A stretch of DNA of 64,000 nt from Panorpa germanica (GCA_963678705.1 OY783203.1:26952535-27016534); one strand, 5' to 3'. Counted from the stretch's first letter, positions 24,383 through 35,735 are shown. Made by a program: numbers and translations. Notes: generated from the sequence alone by a model not told the origin.

Positions 24383-24634
24383 TTAATAGGATGGGAGAGG
24401 GGGTGGGGTGACAGGAAGTGAATCGTGTTCGTCGAGCTGTCGTGTGCTCCAGGAGGTGACACACGTAGTTTCAGTGTCAGCTGCGGGTGGTATTGGGTTA
24501 GAAATACCCAGGGTATCAAGTAGAATGAGAAAAGGATTATTGGATATTCTCATATATCGAGAACATGCGGGGTTATAGGTACTACATATGACAAATATAA
24601 GAATAAGGACTTGAAAAAGTGACAAAAACTCCAT
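24383..24634 (-). CDS. Candidate small secreted protein ORF
   Basis: An ATG at 24634 in fair context opens 83 codons and ends TAA at 24385-24383. Residues 1-25 look like a classic signal peptide: a short N terminus, a hydrophobic core (LFQVLILIFVIC) and a plausible cleavage after NPACS. The mature part would be about 58 residues with one Cys, a proline-rich centre (SNPIPPAAD) and a proline-rich tail (VTPPPLPS). There is no dibasic processing site or amidation motif, so it is not a typical neuropeptide precursor. The frame can be extended upstream to codon 107 (24706). No homology is recognised. A spurious frame in a GC-richer island remains possible. Confidence 0.3.
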   Translation of the reverse strand: MEFLSLFQVLILIFVICSTYNPACSRYMRISNNPFLILLDTLGISNPIPPAADTETTCVTSWSTRQLDEHDSLPVTPPPLPSY

Positions 24635-24709
24635 TACATCCGTGCGGCAGGCTGTGAGGCTTCTAGAATGTAATGTAAGGCTTCTTCTTGTTAGGAAACC
24701 ATACAAAAT

Positions 24710-26262
24710 ACTTGAATAATCGTAAGTATATAGGGTATAAAAATAAATACCTTAATACATTGCAACCCACCACCTTGTTTTAGTAGAGCGATACACTGTA
24801 AATGTATCCCAGTGGTACTGGGAGCAGTGGAATTATGTCAATGAAATAAACAAAACCGTCGCGACGCGGGCGTTGGTAGCGAGATTCTAAAAATAATCTC
24901 TACACATCGCGTAATACGAAAAGCGCGTAAGCAACATGTGTTACACTTGTCATGCATGAAACAGGTTTCCACAACTTTAATCACAGCATTTAATTAGACG
25001 TGGTTCGAAGAAGGGACTGATTTATCAACCGGAAAGATCTGAGAAGGGCTTTGCTTACCGTTACGATATACTAGCAGATTCAATCCTTCAAAGGGAATAC
25101 GAAAAACTTTAAAATAATGAGATCATTTAAATGTACTGGAAATACCGCTTTAAAGATTTAAGCAGGAATATTGAATAAAAGTAAAATGTATTCAATTTTC
25201 ATTAGAAAGTTTTTCAAGTTTATTTTTTGAGTAAATAAAGTTCATTTAAACAGGAATTTAAATTATTATATATATATTTTAAATTATGCTTCATTTTGAA
25301 TCTAAATTTACATCAGCTATTACAACTAAATTTAGAATATAACGCTGCTTTTAAGTAAAACAATTAGTTCTGATATCATAGATCTTACAGTTTAGTTTGC
25401 GCCTGCTTTAACTAATTATGTTCAAGTATTTGAAATTAATTATTACCTGGTAAAGACAGTTTTTCCTTAAAAGTTACCAGTTATGTATACGTTTTATGAC
25501 ATATTTCAATATTTAAAAAAAAAAATTACCCTTGTGCACATTAGCATATTTATATAATCTTAAAACGTCTTTTTTAAAGACATTTACCTATAAATTATAA
25601 CTATAGCTATAAGAATTAATTGTGGTGGAGTACACTTTAAATTGCAAAAGCATAAAAGCGTCAGTGGCTAAAAGGTAACATAAACAGAGTTAATTTTTAA
25701 ATCGATTTTTAAAAAATAACCTAAATGAACTAACTGGTCGGATCAAAAGGTCGTTTGGTGAATCTTTGGACAAAGCAGATAAAGTTTTCCGACTTCCCCG
25801 TGTTTCGAGCTCTGCGTGTACACCTGTACATCTGCTGAATGTTTTTAATTACAGGAGTTCCATTAAGGAGTAATATATTAATTATACTTTAAACAAAGCG
25901 CCATAATAATTGGAGGAGAAATATAATTTCAGCAAAATCTAGAAATGGAATAAATTTAAATGAGATACTCTTGGGATAGAAAGAGGGTGGAAGGGGGGGG
26001 GGGGGGGCAATGTAAAAGTCTACCCATTAAACATTAAGATTAAAAAAAGAGCGATAATAATGGAAGATTTTTTTTATATTTAAGAGATAATAATGACATA
26101 GTTAAAAGTTATGAGCATCGTGATTATAAGAAGCTTTACTATTAACGTAATGCTCCGAAATTCTTGGTATATTTTTATATAATTCTTATAAACTTCTTAG
26201 CGAAGTTTTGTCATATTTTGTATACAATTTTAAAACTGGATATCCTCTTCATATCGGTTCAT
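24710..26262. other. AT-rich DNA, no gene seen
   Basis: A 15-base poly-G run lies at 25993-26007. Nothing else is supportable. Confidence 0.4.
25993..26007 (+). repeat. Poly-G homopolymer, 15 bases
   Basis: An uninterrupted G15 run is unusual in such AT-rich DNA. It could form intermolecular G-quadruplexes and is a likely site of sequencing or length error. Confidence 0.9.
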
Positions 26263-26580
26263 TTATAACGGCCTAATACTGTGTGGCAGAACATCCTTAT
26301 TACCTCTCCCTCCCCCTGTGCGATTCACCACCCACACCCCACACCCCACACCCATTGCCCTCAAACGATTTCCTTTTGTACTTTTACACAATATCAGATT
26401 TAATCCTATGGAGAGGGCGCAGGGTACAGAGCCGCTGGATAACTTCTTTGACGAGGTACTCCTATTACAGATTTTATCCCTCTTTGCTGGTTGTGCTACT
26501 TGGGGATCTGTAGTCGTTGTCCCCTGTGGTCCCCCAGGACCAGGAACAGGAACTCCTTGGTTGTAGGTTAGGCAGGTCAC
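26263..26580. other. GC-rich island open on both strands
   Basis: The minus strand is open for 105 codons, with a Gly/Pro-rich start (GVPVPGPGGPQG), Thr runs and a Lys/Arg-rich centre. The plus strand is open for 82 codons over the same bases and reads PCGPPGPGTGTP near its end. The short collagen-like run arises on both strands because the codons are near-palindromic, so it is not evidence for collagen. No acceptor and donor pair fits cleanly. Exon or repeat fragment is undecided. Confidence 0.2.
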
Positions 26581-29571
26581 AGAGCATGTTTCTCGCTAAG
26601 TTAAGTATTGTGGTATTTATTGGTAGCAGAAAGTGTCAACAATGCCAACAATGACTAAACCCAGAAGCTTATAGAATTCATGTATTTTATGAAAAGGAAC
26701 GTAAAAGATTACTTAATAATGCCTCTGCAAATTCCTGTATCAATAAAATAAAATCGATGTATATAATTACTAGAAACAGGGAATAAATACCAGGCGGGGC
26801 GAACTGTGCAATTGTAAACAATTCTGAGTTGTGCTGTCTGGAAAACTGAATAACATTTAAATTTATTGTATTTTAAAGACCAATAAAAAATAATTGATCG
26901 GGAAATATATTGTAAAAATAAATGCGGTACTTAAAATAAAAATATTTTTTTTCACATTAAAAATAGTAATAAAATTTAGGATAATCGACCGTATCGGGCG
27001 CCAAAATAACAAAAAAAGGAATTTCAATTTTAGATACAAAGTGCACGCCAAATAATTGTCACGCCTTTGTTACAAATTTCTCTGAATTACACAGGTCTGG
27101 ATTTCTTATAATGTGTTCGAAATCTATGTTAACAATCTGGAGTACACGTCTCAATGCATTGTTATTAGTTAAGGATATTTATTAAGTAGTACTGTATGTC
27201 CTCAACTGCTCGCGATGAATCACCTAATCCATATCGTATTTGTAGCTAAGCAGCGTGCAACCACTTTAGAATTTCAAAAAGTATTTCAAATATTAGCTTC
27301 AAATATTGACATTGTTTAAGCGTTTCCTTGAAGAAGGAGTAACATTACAAAAATAAATAAAACAAACAATTGGAGACACAGGTACTAATAGAACATCACT
27401 TTAACACCTGCGTCATCATATACCAACGATATTATTTTTAACCGTGTTTTTCGTTTAGTGTAATTCAATTTTTATACCTATGTAGCAAAAATATTGTGTA
27501 GTATCATATTTCACATAATTCTATTTTATATATACTTACTTCTTGAAGTATATATACAATATACACGCCATACTGTTACAAATACATACATATACTATGT
27601 GTATATGTGGTAGTTTTTGGACCACGGTTGGAAGGTACGCGATGGTACAAACGCAAAAGTCACTCGACTGTCACAAAACCCAATAATCCAATAATGTGAC
27701 ATTCTCTGACGTTTTATATAACTAAAGCCCTTATCACACCCACAGAAGTCTGCGACATGATAAAACCATGTAGGATTTTATATGGTATAGATACGAGCAT
27801 GATAGTCGTACAGCTCAATATACAGGTGGATAGTTTTGTAAAGGATTTAGAGCGTGATGTATTTTGTTACTTAAAATTGATAAATATTTGTTAACTGTGA
27901 TTTTATATAATGTAAGACATATTTACAATATTCAATACCGAATACTGGATATATATTACTATCACTAGAAAGGCAGGATAGTATTTATTTAACAGGTAAT
28001 ATTAATTTAAATAAAAGACGTTATCCTTTTTTCACCCTTTTCTTTAATGGGGCAATTAAAAATTATATATTGTAACAAACTTCACATAGCATAGTAAGTA
28101 CACAAGAAAATAAAACCATTGTCCCCACAATCTGGACATCGAGTAAATTCCATTTTAAGCACTTTCCAATTAAAAATGTTTCCTTCGTTTTGCATTTTTT
28201 TTCTTTAACTACAATCATTTTTGGGTCTGCTGTAAATTTTTGTACACTTTATTGTATTTTACTGAAGAAAACAATGCATTGCAACAGCGCCATAGAAAAT
28301 GATATTACACTACATACAATAGCATCTACGAGCAATTTACAACAAATAAAATAGAGTCTGATTGTTTTGAAACACTTATGATCATAAAATAAGCTCTCTT
28401 CCTCTCACTGTTTTAATGTGCGTCTCGTATTCCATAATTGCAAATAAAAATATACAAATAATTATAGTTATGCCAATATAGCTATTGCAATGTTTTACTA
28501 TTACGAAAATGTTATCAATAAAACTTTTAATTTGATAGTTTTATTTATTATCCTTATTTAAATATACGAGTATTAAACTAGAACAATAACCCAGATATAA
28601 AAACTAAAAACTAAGTAAAATAGTAGTAGTAAGGAATTGTTTGAATGTAAAATATACATAAATGTTTTCTAAACTACGTTCTAAACACAAAGGTAATTGA
28701 ATATCGAACTTCGATATTCAAAAGTAAAAACGACACCTTTTTGTATATTAAAAACATGTTCTATATATAAAGGTAATATTATTCCACGTTTTGTATTTCT
28801 TTATGTGCAGAAAAGAATTTAGATGGAAAAAACCGTAAAATGTTATTAGAATATGTCGAAGTTTGAATTTGAATTGATGGAATGTTTGCTTCCACTTCGC
28901 CACACATAATGTCTTCATATTCAAAACGCTAAAACGCAAAACACCAAATTCCCAACGGAAACAAGCCAACTGTTAGAAATTTCAATTTAAAATGAAAATT
29001 TATAATGTCATTGATATTTTCACAATGAAATAACTTTTATACGAAAACTGCGGTTGGTTAAAACCAAAAACATACGCGTGTATATAGTATACCTGTATAT
29101 TTACGATGTTTTAGGGAAAGTGCGAATGAGGGCTTTAAAATCGCACATACACACAAACACACATATGCGGTTTTATTTTACTGAAGGAAATCCTTTTTTA
29201 TGGTAAGCTGAGCATATACAATAGTTTATATAAAATAAGAGAACGAAAGAAAAATTCAGGGGATATGGTTAATTATGTAAGGTTACGTGTATCCACGGCA
29301 GCAGGGACTATCAGAAGTGGGGCAAATTGAAGGAGTAAAATACATTTGGATGAAAAAAAAAACCTGATTTCTTGTTCAACATATGTGTCGCCAATATTCT
29401 GATTATATTTAAGGCAATGTTTCAGCAGCTATTAACCCAATAAGTCAGTAAAACAAAGATATAACATGAAACATCAAAAAATTTAATAGTTGTCTGTCAT
29501 AACGGTATACAAATCATTTGTTATGTTAATGGGACGTAAAAAAGGGTTTAAGGGGCTATAAATGACGATTG
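26581..29571. other. AT-rich DNA, no gene seen
   Basis: No paired repeats, exon-like blocks or RNA genes were recognised. A CA-rich tract lies near 29150-29165. TACGAGTA occurs near 28566. Confidence 0.4.
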
Positions 29572-29898
29572 TCACGTGATTTTGGAGTCATCACCGGCGT
29601 AGTCCCAAGGTTCGACTTGAAACTCAACACGCAAGGTAGATTCAAGGTAAGTTGAGGGTGAACCATGAAGAGTACGGAGTGGGGGTTCCGTGTTGACAGA
29701 ATGCGCCCTCTGAACTCGTAAACAAAACACTACTACAAAGATATCGTCATAATCTAGCTTGTTACAGCCAAAGAACCAAAGAGAACCAGCCTGTGTTTTA
29801 TGATAAAGCTTATTTATTTTATTATGGTTAGGATCGGATGGATTCCGATGTCTTTTGGGGTTGTATTGTGTCATCGGGTCTAAAATAACAAAGTGTTG
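29572..29898 (-). CDS. Candidate terminal exon, unknown product
   Basis: On the minus strand a pyrimidine-rich stretch ends TTTATCAACAG (29899-29909), a good 3' splice site. A phase-0 frame of 108 codons then runs to TGA at 29574-29572. Visible features are a basic Asn/His/Lys-rich start (NPKRHRNPSDPNHNKIN), a middle with LWFFGCNKLDYDDIF, and an acidic end (VEPWDYAGDD). An ATG lies nine codons in (29874). The length and balanced composition are better than most frames in this window. I recognise no family and found no partner exon. A possible ATTAAA poly(A) signal lies about 85 bases beyond the stop. Confidence 0.3.
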   Translation of the reverse strand, partial: QHFVILDPMTQYNPKRHRNPSDPNHNKINKLYHKTQAGSLWFFGCNKLDYDDIFVVVFCLRVQRAHSVNTEPPLRTLHGSPSTYLESTLRVEFQVEPWDYAGDDSKIT

Positions 29899-30404
29899 CT
29901 GTTGATAAAGAGAATTCCAGACATAAAAAGAAAATCAGTCAACAACATAAACTATGGCATCAACTTTTTATTATATAGAATACTTATTGTCTTTTACTAT
30001 TTTTTAACTAACATTCTTAATCAACCTATCTTCTTGCTCCATTTAATTAATTGCCATTAAACGACTTAATTATAAGTTTGTTAATTTTTGATGACACCAT
30101 CTCTTTTTTCAGCTTGTATTTTCAATAAGTAAGAGTGAGATAGAACTATTTATTCAAATTTACATTGTATCTCATTAACATTTATTTACAACTTGTAAAA
30201 CAATTCACTTGCTTTATCTCTTTTGTGATACACGCTTTCGAAAGGCGTGACTGTCAGAATTTATGCAAATTTTCTTAGTTACTTTATGAAAAGAGCAAAT
30301 GGCGGCACAATGAAAAAAAAATAAGAAAACCTTCCTCAGTAAACTCAGTTCCGAATCCTTACGTTTCCCTTAATTTTCACTTAAAAGTACAGTAACGCGA
30401 TATA
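29899..30404. other. AT-rich DNA, no gene seen
   Basis: Sequence between the candidate exon and the nested transposon block. No features found. Confidence 0.4.
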
Positions 30405-30679
30405 CCTTAGAGCAGCGGTTCTCAAAGTGTGGGGCGCGACCCCCAAGGGGGGCGCAATGAAGGCTCAAGGGGGGCCCAATGCTTGGTTGAAAAATTAATT
30501 AAATTTACTTACAAAATAATAAAGCAAACTTTATAATTGTGTATAATTTTAAGTCAACGACGTAAGAGTGCCTAACATTTTTTTTTTTAGTTTATCAGAA
30601 AATACAGAAAAAAGATGCAAACCTCTGCAATGGACTGAAAAGGTGAAAAGCTGTGTAAGGAAACTAAGTTTGTTCGAAG

Positions 30680-31038
30680 GCGGTCTGTAAAGTGACAATT
30701 TGGAGCTATTTCCTATTTTTAAAATTATGATTAAAGAAACTATTCCAACCAATGCAAAGAAATGCTTTCTTAAACACTTAGAAATCCTCAGATCTCGTTT
30801 TGAAAAATATTTTAATGGGAAAACCATCGTTCGATGAGTGCTCCCTCAACATGAAGGAAAAGAAAATCTCATTGACCTCCAAGGTGACACTAAGCTTGAA
30901 ATGAAGTTTAAAGAATCTTCTCTCACATCCATCTGGATTGGTGTACAAAGGAAACACCCAATTTTGAGTGAACTCACTCCATTCGCCACTACTTATTCTT
31001 GTAAAAACGCTCTTTTTATTATTATTGCTTTGAGTTAG
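30680..31038 (+). pseudogene. hAT transposase C-terminal remnant
   Basis: Plus-strand reading gives fragments typical of the C-terminal half of ZBED5/SCAND3-like hAT transposases, as I know that family: KHLEILRSRFEKYF, then after a stop KENLIDLQGDTKLEMKFKES, SLTSIWIGVQRKHP and LTPFATTYSCKNALF. The last corresponds to the LPFATTYLCE-type motif of the dimerisation domain. The glutamate of that motif is replaced, there is an in-frame stop near 30835, and the BED finger and catalytic N-terminal part are missing. The element therefore cannot mobilise itself. Minus-strand frames over this span are shadows. Confidence 0.8.
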
Positions 31039-31063
31039 TTACAAATAACAATTATGTACTATA

Positions 31064-31317
31064 CCCAGTAAACATTTTGGAGTCACTTTGACATCATATT
31101 GAAGATGCGTCATGATTTTTTTGTCATAAAAGAGTTCATTTATAGTTCAGTTTCTCACATTTTTTCATATAAAATGTCTACTTTATCGGCTACAGATGAC
31201 GGAACCACTCCACCTGCCGCAATGCAAATGAAGATAAAGTTGATGCGAACTATAATTGAAGTGCAATAGAGATAGAAACGTCACAAAACAGGACACTTCA
31301 CCAAATTGTTTACTGGG
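31064..31317. mobile_element. CCCAGTAAACA-ended MITE, copy 1
   Basis: The element begins CCCAGTAAACATTTTGG and ends CCAAATTGTTTACTGGG, inverted with one mismatch. It is flanked by TA on both sides and is 254 bp long. A second copy in opposite orientation lies at 39972-40458. It sits inside the hAT element, just past the transposase remnant. The TA flanks are compatible with Tc1/mariner-type insertion, but the other copy has AC flanks, so the superfamily is open. Confidence 0.75.
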
Positions 31318-32099
31318 TAGTAGCTAAAATAATTAAATAAACAGTAATTCTTTGTATAGAATGTGTTGTTTGATTACGATTAAACCCATTAGAGTATGCA
31401 TAGAATGTGCAAAACTTAACTAAATAAAAATTGACTGTAAAATGTCAAATGCGACTTCCTTATAATATATAGTACGGTTACATGTAGGGGGGGCCGGCTT
31501 ACAGCTGGATTATACAGGGGGGGCTCGAAGTAAAAAGTATGAGAACCGCTGCCTTAGAGCATATATATATATAGAGTGTGAATAGCCTATGTTTCCTATA
31601 GATTAAAAGTAGGTCCAAAATGTGTGCGAGAGTCCTATTTGCGCATGCGTCGAAAGTGATGGCTGTCTAAATATAATAAATATTAATATTCTATTAAGAT
31701 ATAATAAATATTAAATATGAAAAAAAATTATATTTCTTTAGTTGGTACAAAGCTCGTCTATCGGTAAAACAGTGATCGTTCAGTGAAAAAATATAGTCAT
31801 GAACGCCATAGATGTCGCTGTAGGGATAACGGCTAACACAGTTGATATTTGGAGTGAACAGAACTCACGTTTTTAGCTATATATTTATATATAGTTTATT
31901 TATATTTATACATATCTACATTATTCTACATCAATATAATGTCATATTTAACAACTGTCACGTATTATATCTAGATAGCTCTGACTTGACAACTGTCACT
32001 TTCGACGCATGCGTATAGAGAACAAATAGGAACATATACCTTTCTCTCTCACACATACTTTCAGGTCCAGCATTCTCTATCCATATATATGCTCCAAGG

Positions 32100-32879
32100 A
32101 TAATATGTTGGACTTAAACGGGCACAAATAGTGTCAATTAAGACGATAGAGTTCTACTTCTTGTTCAAAGTGACATATTTAACCACAAGTTACCTTCTTT
32201 TCTAGGCCTCTTACCTATACTCGACATACATATTTGAAGCGTGAATTCATCTTTCTCAATCACCTGACTTTCCTACTAAATTCTAAATCCATTCAATATT
32301 TAATAACGCTGTTAATAAAGGGTGGCGTTAAAATATTTCGCTACTCATACATTCAACGTTAGTACATATTTTCCACTGTAAAATAATTTATTAAGGAAGT
32401 GGAAAGGTATATAGCCCATCAGAATAACTAAGGAAGCCAAGAGTAGACAACCGAAGTCCAAGCCCTGGGGCGTTTGGCACACAAGCACACAGGCACGCTG
32501 AAGCGGTTCATTGCGTTACCCCAAAATATTCAAAACCATAAACACCGCATCCAAAAGTTGAAGGGGTTATATATTGATTTATTCTCTGTGTGATCGTTTC
32601 ATTGTTTAGTGAAGTATTTTACTCTCTAAACGGATTATGAGATGAAATGAAATATATGAGTAACATAATTAGGGGGCCTACACACACCTACATACTGCTT
32701 CAAGCGATAATAAAACTGTATGTTTGATTGATAAATTGGTTTTGATGACAATTATTAGCTGATGGCAAAGCCACCTTGACAATAATAAGCTGGCGACATT
32801 AATTTTTATAAACGTACTTTCTGATATATCATTGTTTGCCTGCACAACAAGCGGGAGACAGTTCTGGACGAGTTTCAAC
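32100..32879. other. AT-rich DNA, no gene seen
   Basis: No paired repeats or convincing coding blocks. The minus frame at 32678-32878 has no motif. Confidence 0.4.
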
Positions 32880-33097
32880 CATAGAGATATAAGAATAGAG
32901 CGCGTGTAAGAGGAAGCGATAAAGGCGAAGAGAGAGATAGCTGCCGAGTGTCCTATTTATCTCTTTCTAGCTGAACCGGTGCTACTGGTTTGGCTGATTG
33001 TCGGTGAGGTAGGGGGTAAGCAAGGAAGCAGACGCAGAGCTCTGCTAGAAAGAGGTACAGAGAACTTTCGGCAGCTATCTATTCTTATACCTCTATG
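32880..33097. mobile_element. CATAGAG-ended MITE, copy 2
   Basis: The ends are CATAGAGATATAAGAATAGA and TCTATTCTTATACCTCTATG. The interior matches copy 1 (7403-7677) in AAGAGGAAGCGATAAA, GCCGAGTGT and TTTGGCTGATTG. It is 218 bp and shorter by internal loss near the right end. The flanks do not show the 5-bp duplication seen at copy 1. Confidence 0.75.
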
Positions 33098-34213
33098 GTT
33101 TTAACTGATGATAGTTTATGATTTAAGCCACCTTTTTAAATAAGGTGTTAGTTTCATCAATATTAAAATTCCAAAAAGAAAGTGTCATAAAATTTTCCAA
33201 ACTGTTAAAAATCCCGATTCAATTTCAAAAGTGATAACATGCCACATTTACCATTACTAGACTTTTTACATTTATTTTGATATTTGTTTTTAAATAAAGT
33301 AATAATAAAACTGTAATAACCATTAGTAAAAACGAAACCATTAAATAAAGCAAAGGTTGCAAATGTTTGATGCAGGTAATCTCTCTTAATTACAACTGCG
33401 TGGGTTTGGTATGTACATATACATTACTAGAAATACCGAGAACATTAAAAACGATATTTACGTTTCCAACAAATTGTAAAGGGATTATAAAAAAAGGTTT
33501 TGAATTTTATCTAAATTTAATGGCATTTTAATAGTTTTTTTTATTTAAAAAAAAAATGAAAATGTTATTTAAATCAAACATTTTAAGTTTAAAACATTAA
33601 GAATAAATGTATAAGAAAGTATCATTCCTATTCATTGTTTTACTTTAAATTGTATAGCGTATGGAAATATGCGTGGTCAATCTCTGCACCATTTTTAATT
33701 TAGAAATGAATTTACGTTTTCTTTGCTTTTTTAGAATATTACAACGCCCAATGTTTCTAAATTTAAATAAACTCCAAAATATGACAATCTGGCCCGCATT
33801 CCAATACATTAAATACATAATGATATTTATTATTGATTAAAATTAATACATTTGTAATATAAAACAAACAAAAAATAAATAAAAATAAATTCTATCTATC
33901 TATTGGAATATTTTTGGTTTTTATTTCGCATTGTTCAACAAAACCCATCACAAAAACATTTTTTGCTATATCATCTTTTGTTCGTTTTATTTACTCTATT
34001 TTTCATTTCTGCAAATATTTTAAAAATACATTTAAAATGACAAAAACAACATTGCCTATTTGTAATTGTTTTTATATATTTTAATTTAACAATAAAAATA
34101 GATTATTTGCTAAAGGTTGTACAACTAGAGGTTAGTCCAGGAATGAATGGTGATCAAAATAAAATATAAATTGTTTCAGTGTTGCATTATATATATAAAA
34201 TATATGAAGACAC
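33098..34213. other. AT-rich DNA, no gene seen
   Basis: Very AT-rich with A and T runs. No features found. Confidence 0.4.
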
Positions 34214-34471
34214 ATGCACGAACATGTTCAGCTGAATGTCGACGTCGACGAACGCTTGAACAGCGTCTGTTCAGGAACAAGAATAGGAATGAGTCTTATC
34301 TTGTCTGTTCCGCTCAGTGAAGAGGTTCACTTTAATACGGGTTGCTATTATCTGTGTTTAAAAAACCCTTTCAAGGAACCCGGGCTGAACCTTTCTAAAA
34401 TAAATGCAGATACTGAAATGTATCTCGTACTCAATAATATATTACTAAAAAAATTGATATTCAAAATGTAA
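34214..34471 (+). CDS. Candidate short ORF or first exon
   Basis: A true ATG at 34214 opens 85 codons. The first 40 residues are protein-like and GC-richer (MHEHVQLNVDVDERLNSVCS, then LILSVPLSEEVHF); the rest drifts into Lys/Asn/Leu-rich sequence like the background. A weak donor (GTGAAG, 34317-34322) follows SVPLS and could end a first exon. No family is recognised and there is no signal peptide or membrane segment beyond a short hydrophobic run. Confidence 0.22.
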   Translation: MHEHVQLNVDVDERLNSVCSGTRIGMSLILSVPLSEEVHFNTGCYYLCLKNPFKEPGLNLSKINADTEMYLVLNNILLKKLIFKM

Positions 34472-35485
34472 CTTTGCTCTAAAAAAAATTCCTTTCACTA
34501 ATCTCGAAATTACTACACCTAAAAAAAGCGGGACAGAAAATGTGCACGAAGATCGAAACGCTACATCAACAAATAAAACAATGATTGATATAATTGATTG
34601 ATAATATAAGAATTGTTTGACATATTTCAAACGAAACAAGAATCATCTACTGAATTTCTTATTTCTCCAAGCAAGTAGACAGAAGATAAAATTATAATAT
34701 TATTATTTTTATTTATATAACACTTATTCAAAATATTCTGTGGTCAACACAATCATTTTTCATTTTGACAAGTCACAAACAGGGACAAAGAAATAATAAA
34801 TGGAGAAGTTATATGTTAAATAGGTTGTATATACTCCAGGCGTTATTGAATACTACAGAGACGTACAAGTATATTAAAATGAAAAAACATAATTCGCACA
34901 ATAGGTAGATGTTGATAAATTGAATTAAATTTTTTTTTTATTAATATTGGAGACCGCATATCTGTGACAAGACTGCTTTAAGACAATATTGACACTTCGT
35001 TAATTCACTATGTCGAAAAATTAATTTAAATTTCATAACCGGCGGACATTTAATTTTTTTAATGATGGAAAGGGTTATATATATAAGAATTATTGAACTT
35101 TTTCATAAATTCAAACTTTTTCAAAGTTGTTAAAATTCAACTCCCCTTCTCTTCCCAAGCTTTTCCCTTTTAAAAATATTTCAGTAAAAAGTTTAAATAA
35201 TTTATTTGTTTTAATTACTTTTGATGCCAATCATGTTTTAGGTTTAAAATATACTCATAAAATATCAACAAGTAAATATCTAAAAATATTGTTGAAACAG
35301 CGATAAATAAGAACTGATTTTCATCACAAAATACTAATTAAATGAATACAATACCAAACAGTTAATTAACTTGTTAATTATAAATTAAGTAAGAAATTCT
35401 TGTTTAGTTAATGAGTAAATAATAACTAAAATTATGCATAAAGTTGACTAAGTCAAACAAAAATTATTTTAGTTCAAATACTCAC
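34472..35485. other. AT-rich DNA, no gene seen
   Basis: No features found. Confidence 0.4.
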
Positions 35486-35583
35486 AGACGCGGTGGGTCA
35501 GGTCAGACTGACAGCTGCGTCTGCGATGATAGTCGGAAGGCAGTACGACTTGTTGGCCTCTAGCACGATCCAATCTGTTCGGC
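35486..35583 (-). CDS. Candidate internal exon, unknown gene
   Basis: On the minus strand the block lies between an acceptor-like TAACCAG (35590-35584) and a strong donor GTGAGT (35485-35480). It reads open for 32 codons: RPNRLDRARGQQVVLPSDYH followed by an Arg/Ser/Cys-rich stretch ending LTHRV. The whole is GC-rich in an AT-rich region. It could alternatively be a non-coding 5' exon, because TCAGT, the arthropod initiator word, occurs on this strand shortly before the donor. The acceptor has a poor pyrimidine tract. Product unknown. Confidence 0.28.
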
Positions 35584-35655
35584 CTGGTTAGTTTGTTCAA
35601 CAAAAGGTACTTGAATATTTATTTAGTCGATTTATGCGACTTATTGCTTTTTATT

Positions 35656-35735
35656 AGGCTCTCTCACACTGAAATAGACTACGCGCGAGTCACAAGGTAA
35701 AAAAAAGGACCTACATAGTCAGTGTGAGATAACCA
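35656..35735. repeat. Short foldback with TCTCACACTGA ends
   Basis: GGCTCTCTCACACTGA at the left pairs with the complement of TCAGTGTGAGATAACC at the right, about 80 bp in all. Related half-ends are seen at about 42152-42175 and at 57243-57580. Confidence 0.45.

Larger units (their letters stand above)
30413..31551 (+). mobile_element. hAT element with decayed transposase
   Basis: The termini CAGCGGTTCTCAAAGTGTGG and TATGAGAACCGCTG are inverted repeats of the CAG-GTTCTCAA class found on ZBED/Charlie-like hAT transposons. Both sides carry the identical 8-bp CCTTAGAG (30405-30412 and 31552-31559), a perfect target-site duplication. G-rich runs just inside each end (GGGGCGCGACCCCCAAGGGG; AGGGGGGGC) are also usual for this class. 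The element is 1139 bp, internally deleted, and hosts a second MITE at 31064-31317. Confidence 0.9.
30405..32099. mobile_element. Foldback MITE split by a hAT insertion
   Basis: The right end, read inverted, begins CCTTGGAGCATATATA. The left end reads CCTTAGAG (30405-30412), is interrupted by the hAT element, and resumes as CCTTAGAGCATATATATATA at 31552. Inner arms also pair: CGCATGCGTCGAAAGTGA near 31642 with TCACTTTCGACGCATGCG near 31996. Removing the hAT element and one copy of its 8-bp duplication leaves a MITE of about 550 bp, flanked by ATA on both sides. The family is not assigned. Confidence 0.65.

Noticed and set aside
26263-26580. Collagen-like protein from the Gly/Pro-rich run
   Set aside because: The run is only about a dozen residues and appears on both strands because the underlying codons are near-palindromic. 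There is no sustained Gly-X-Y repeat.
30549-30827. 92-codon minus-strand ORF
   Set aside because: It is the antisense shadow of the hAT transposase remnant, which reads on plus.
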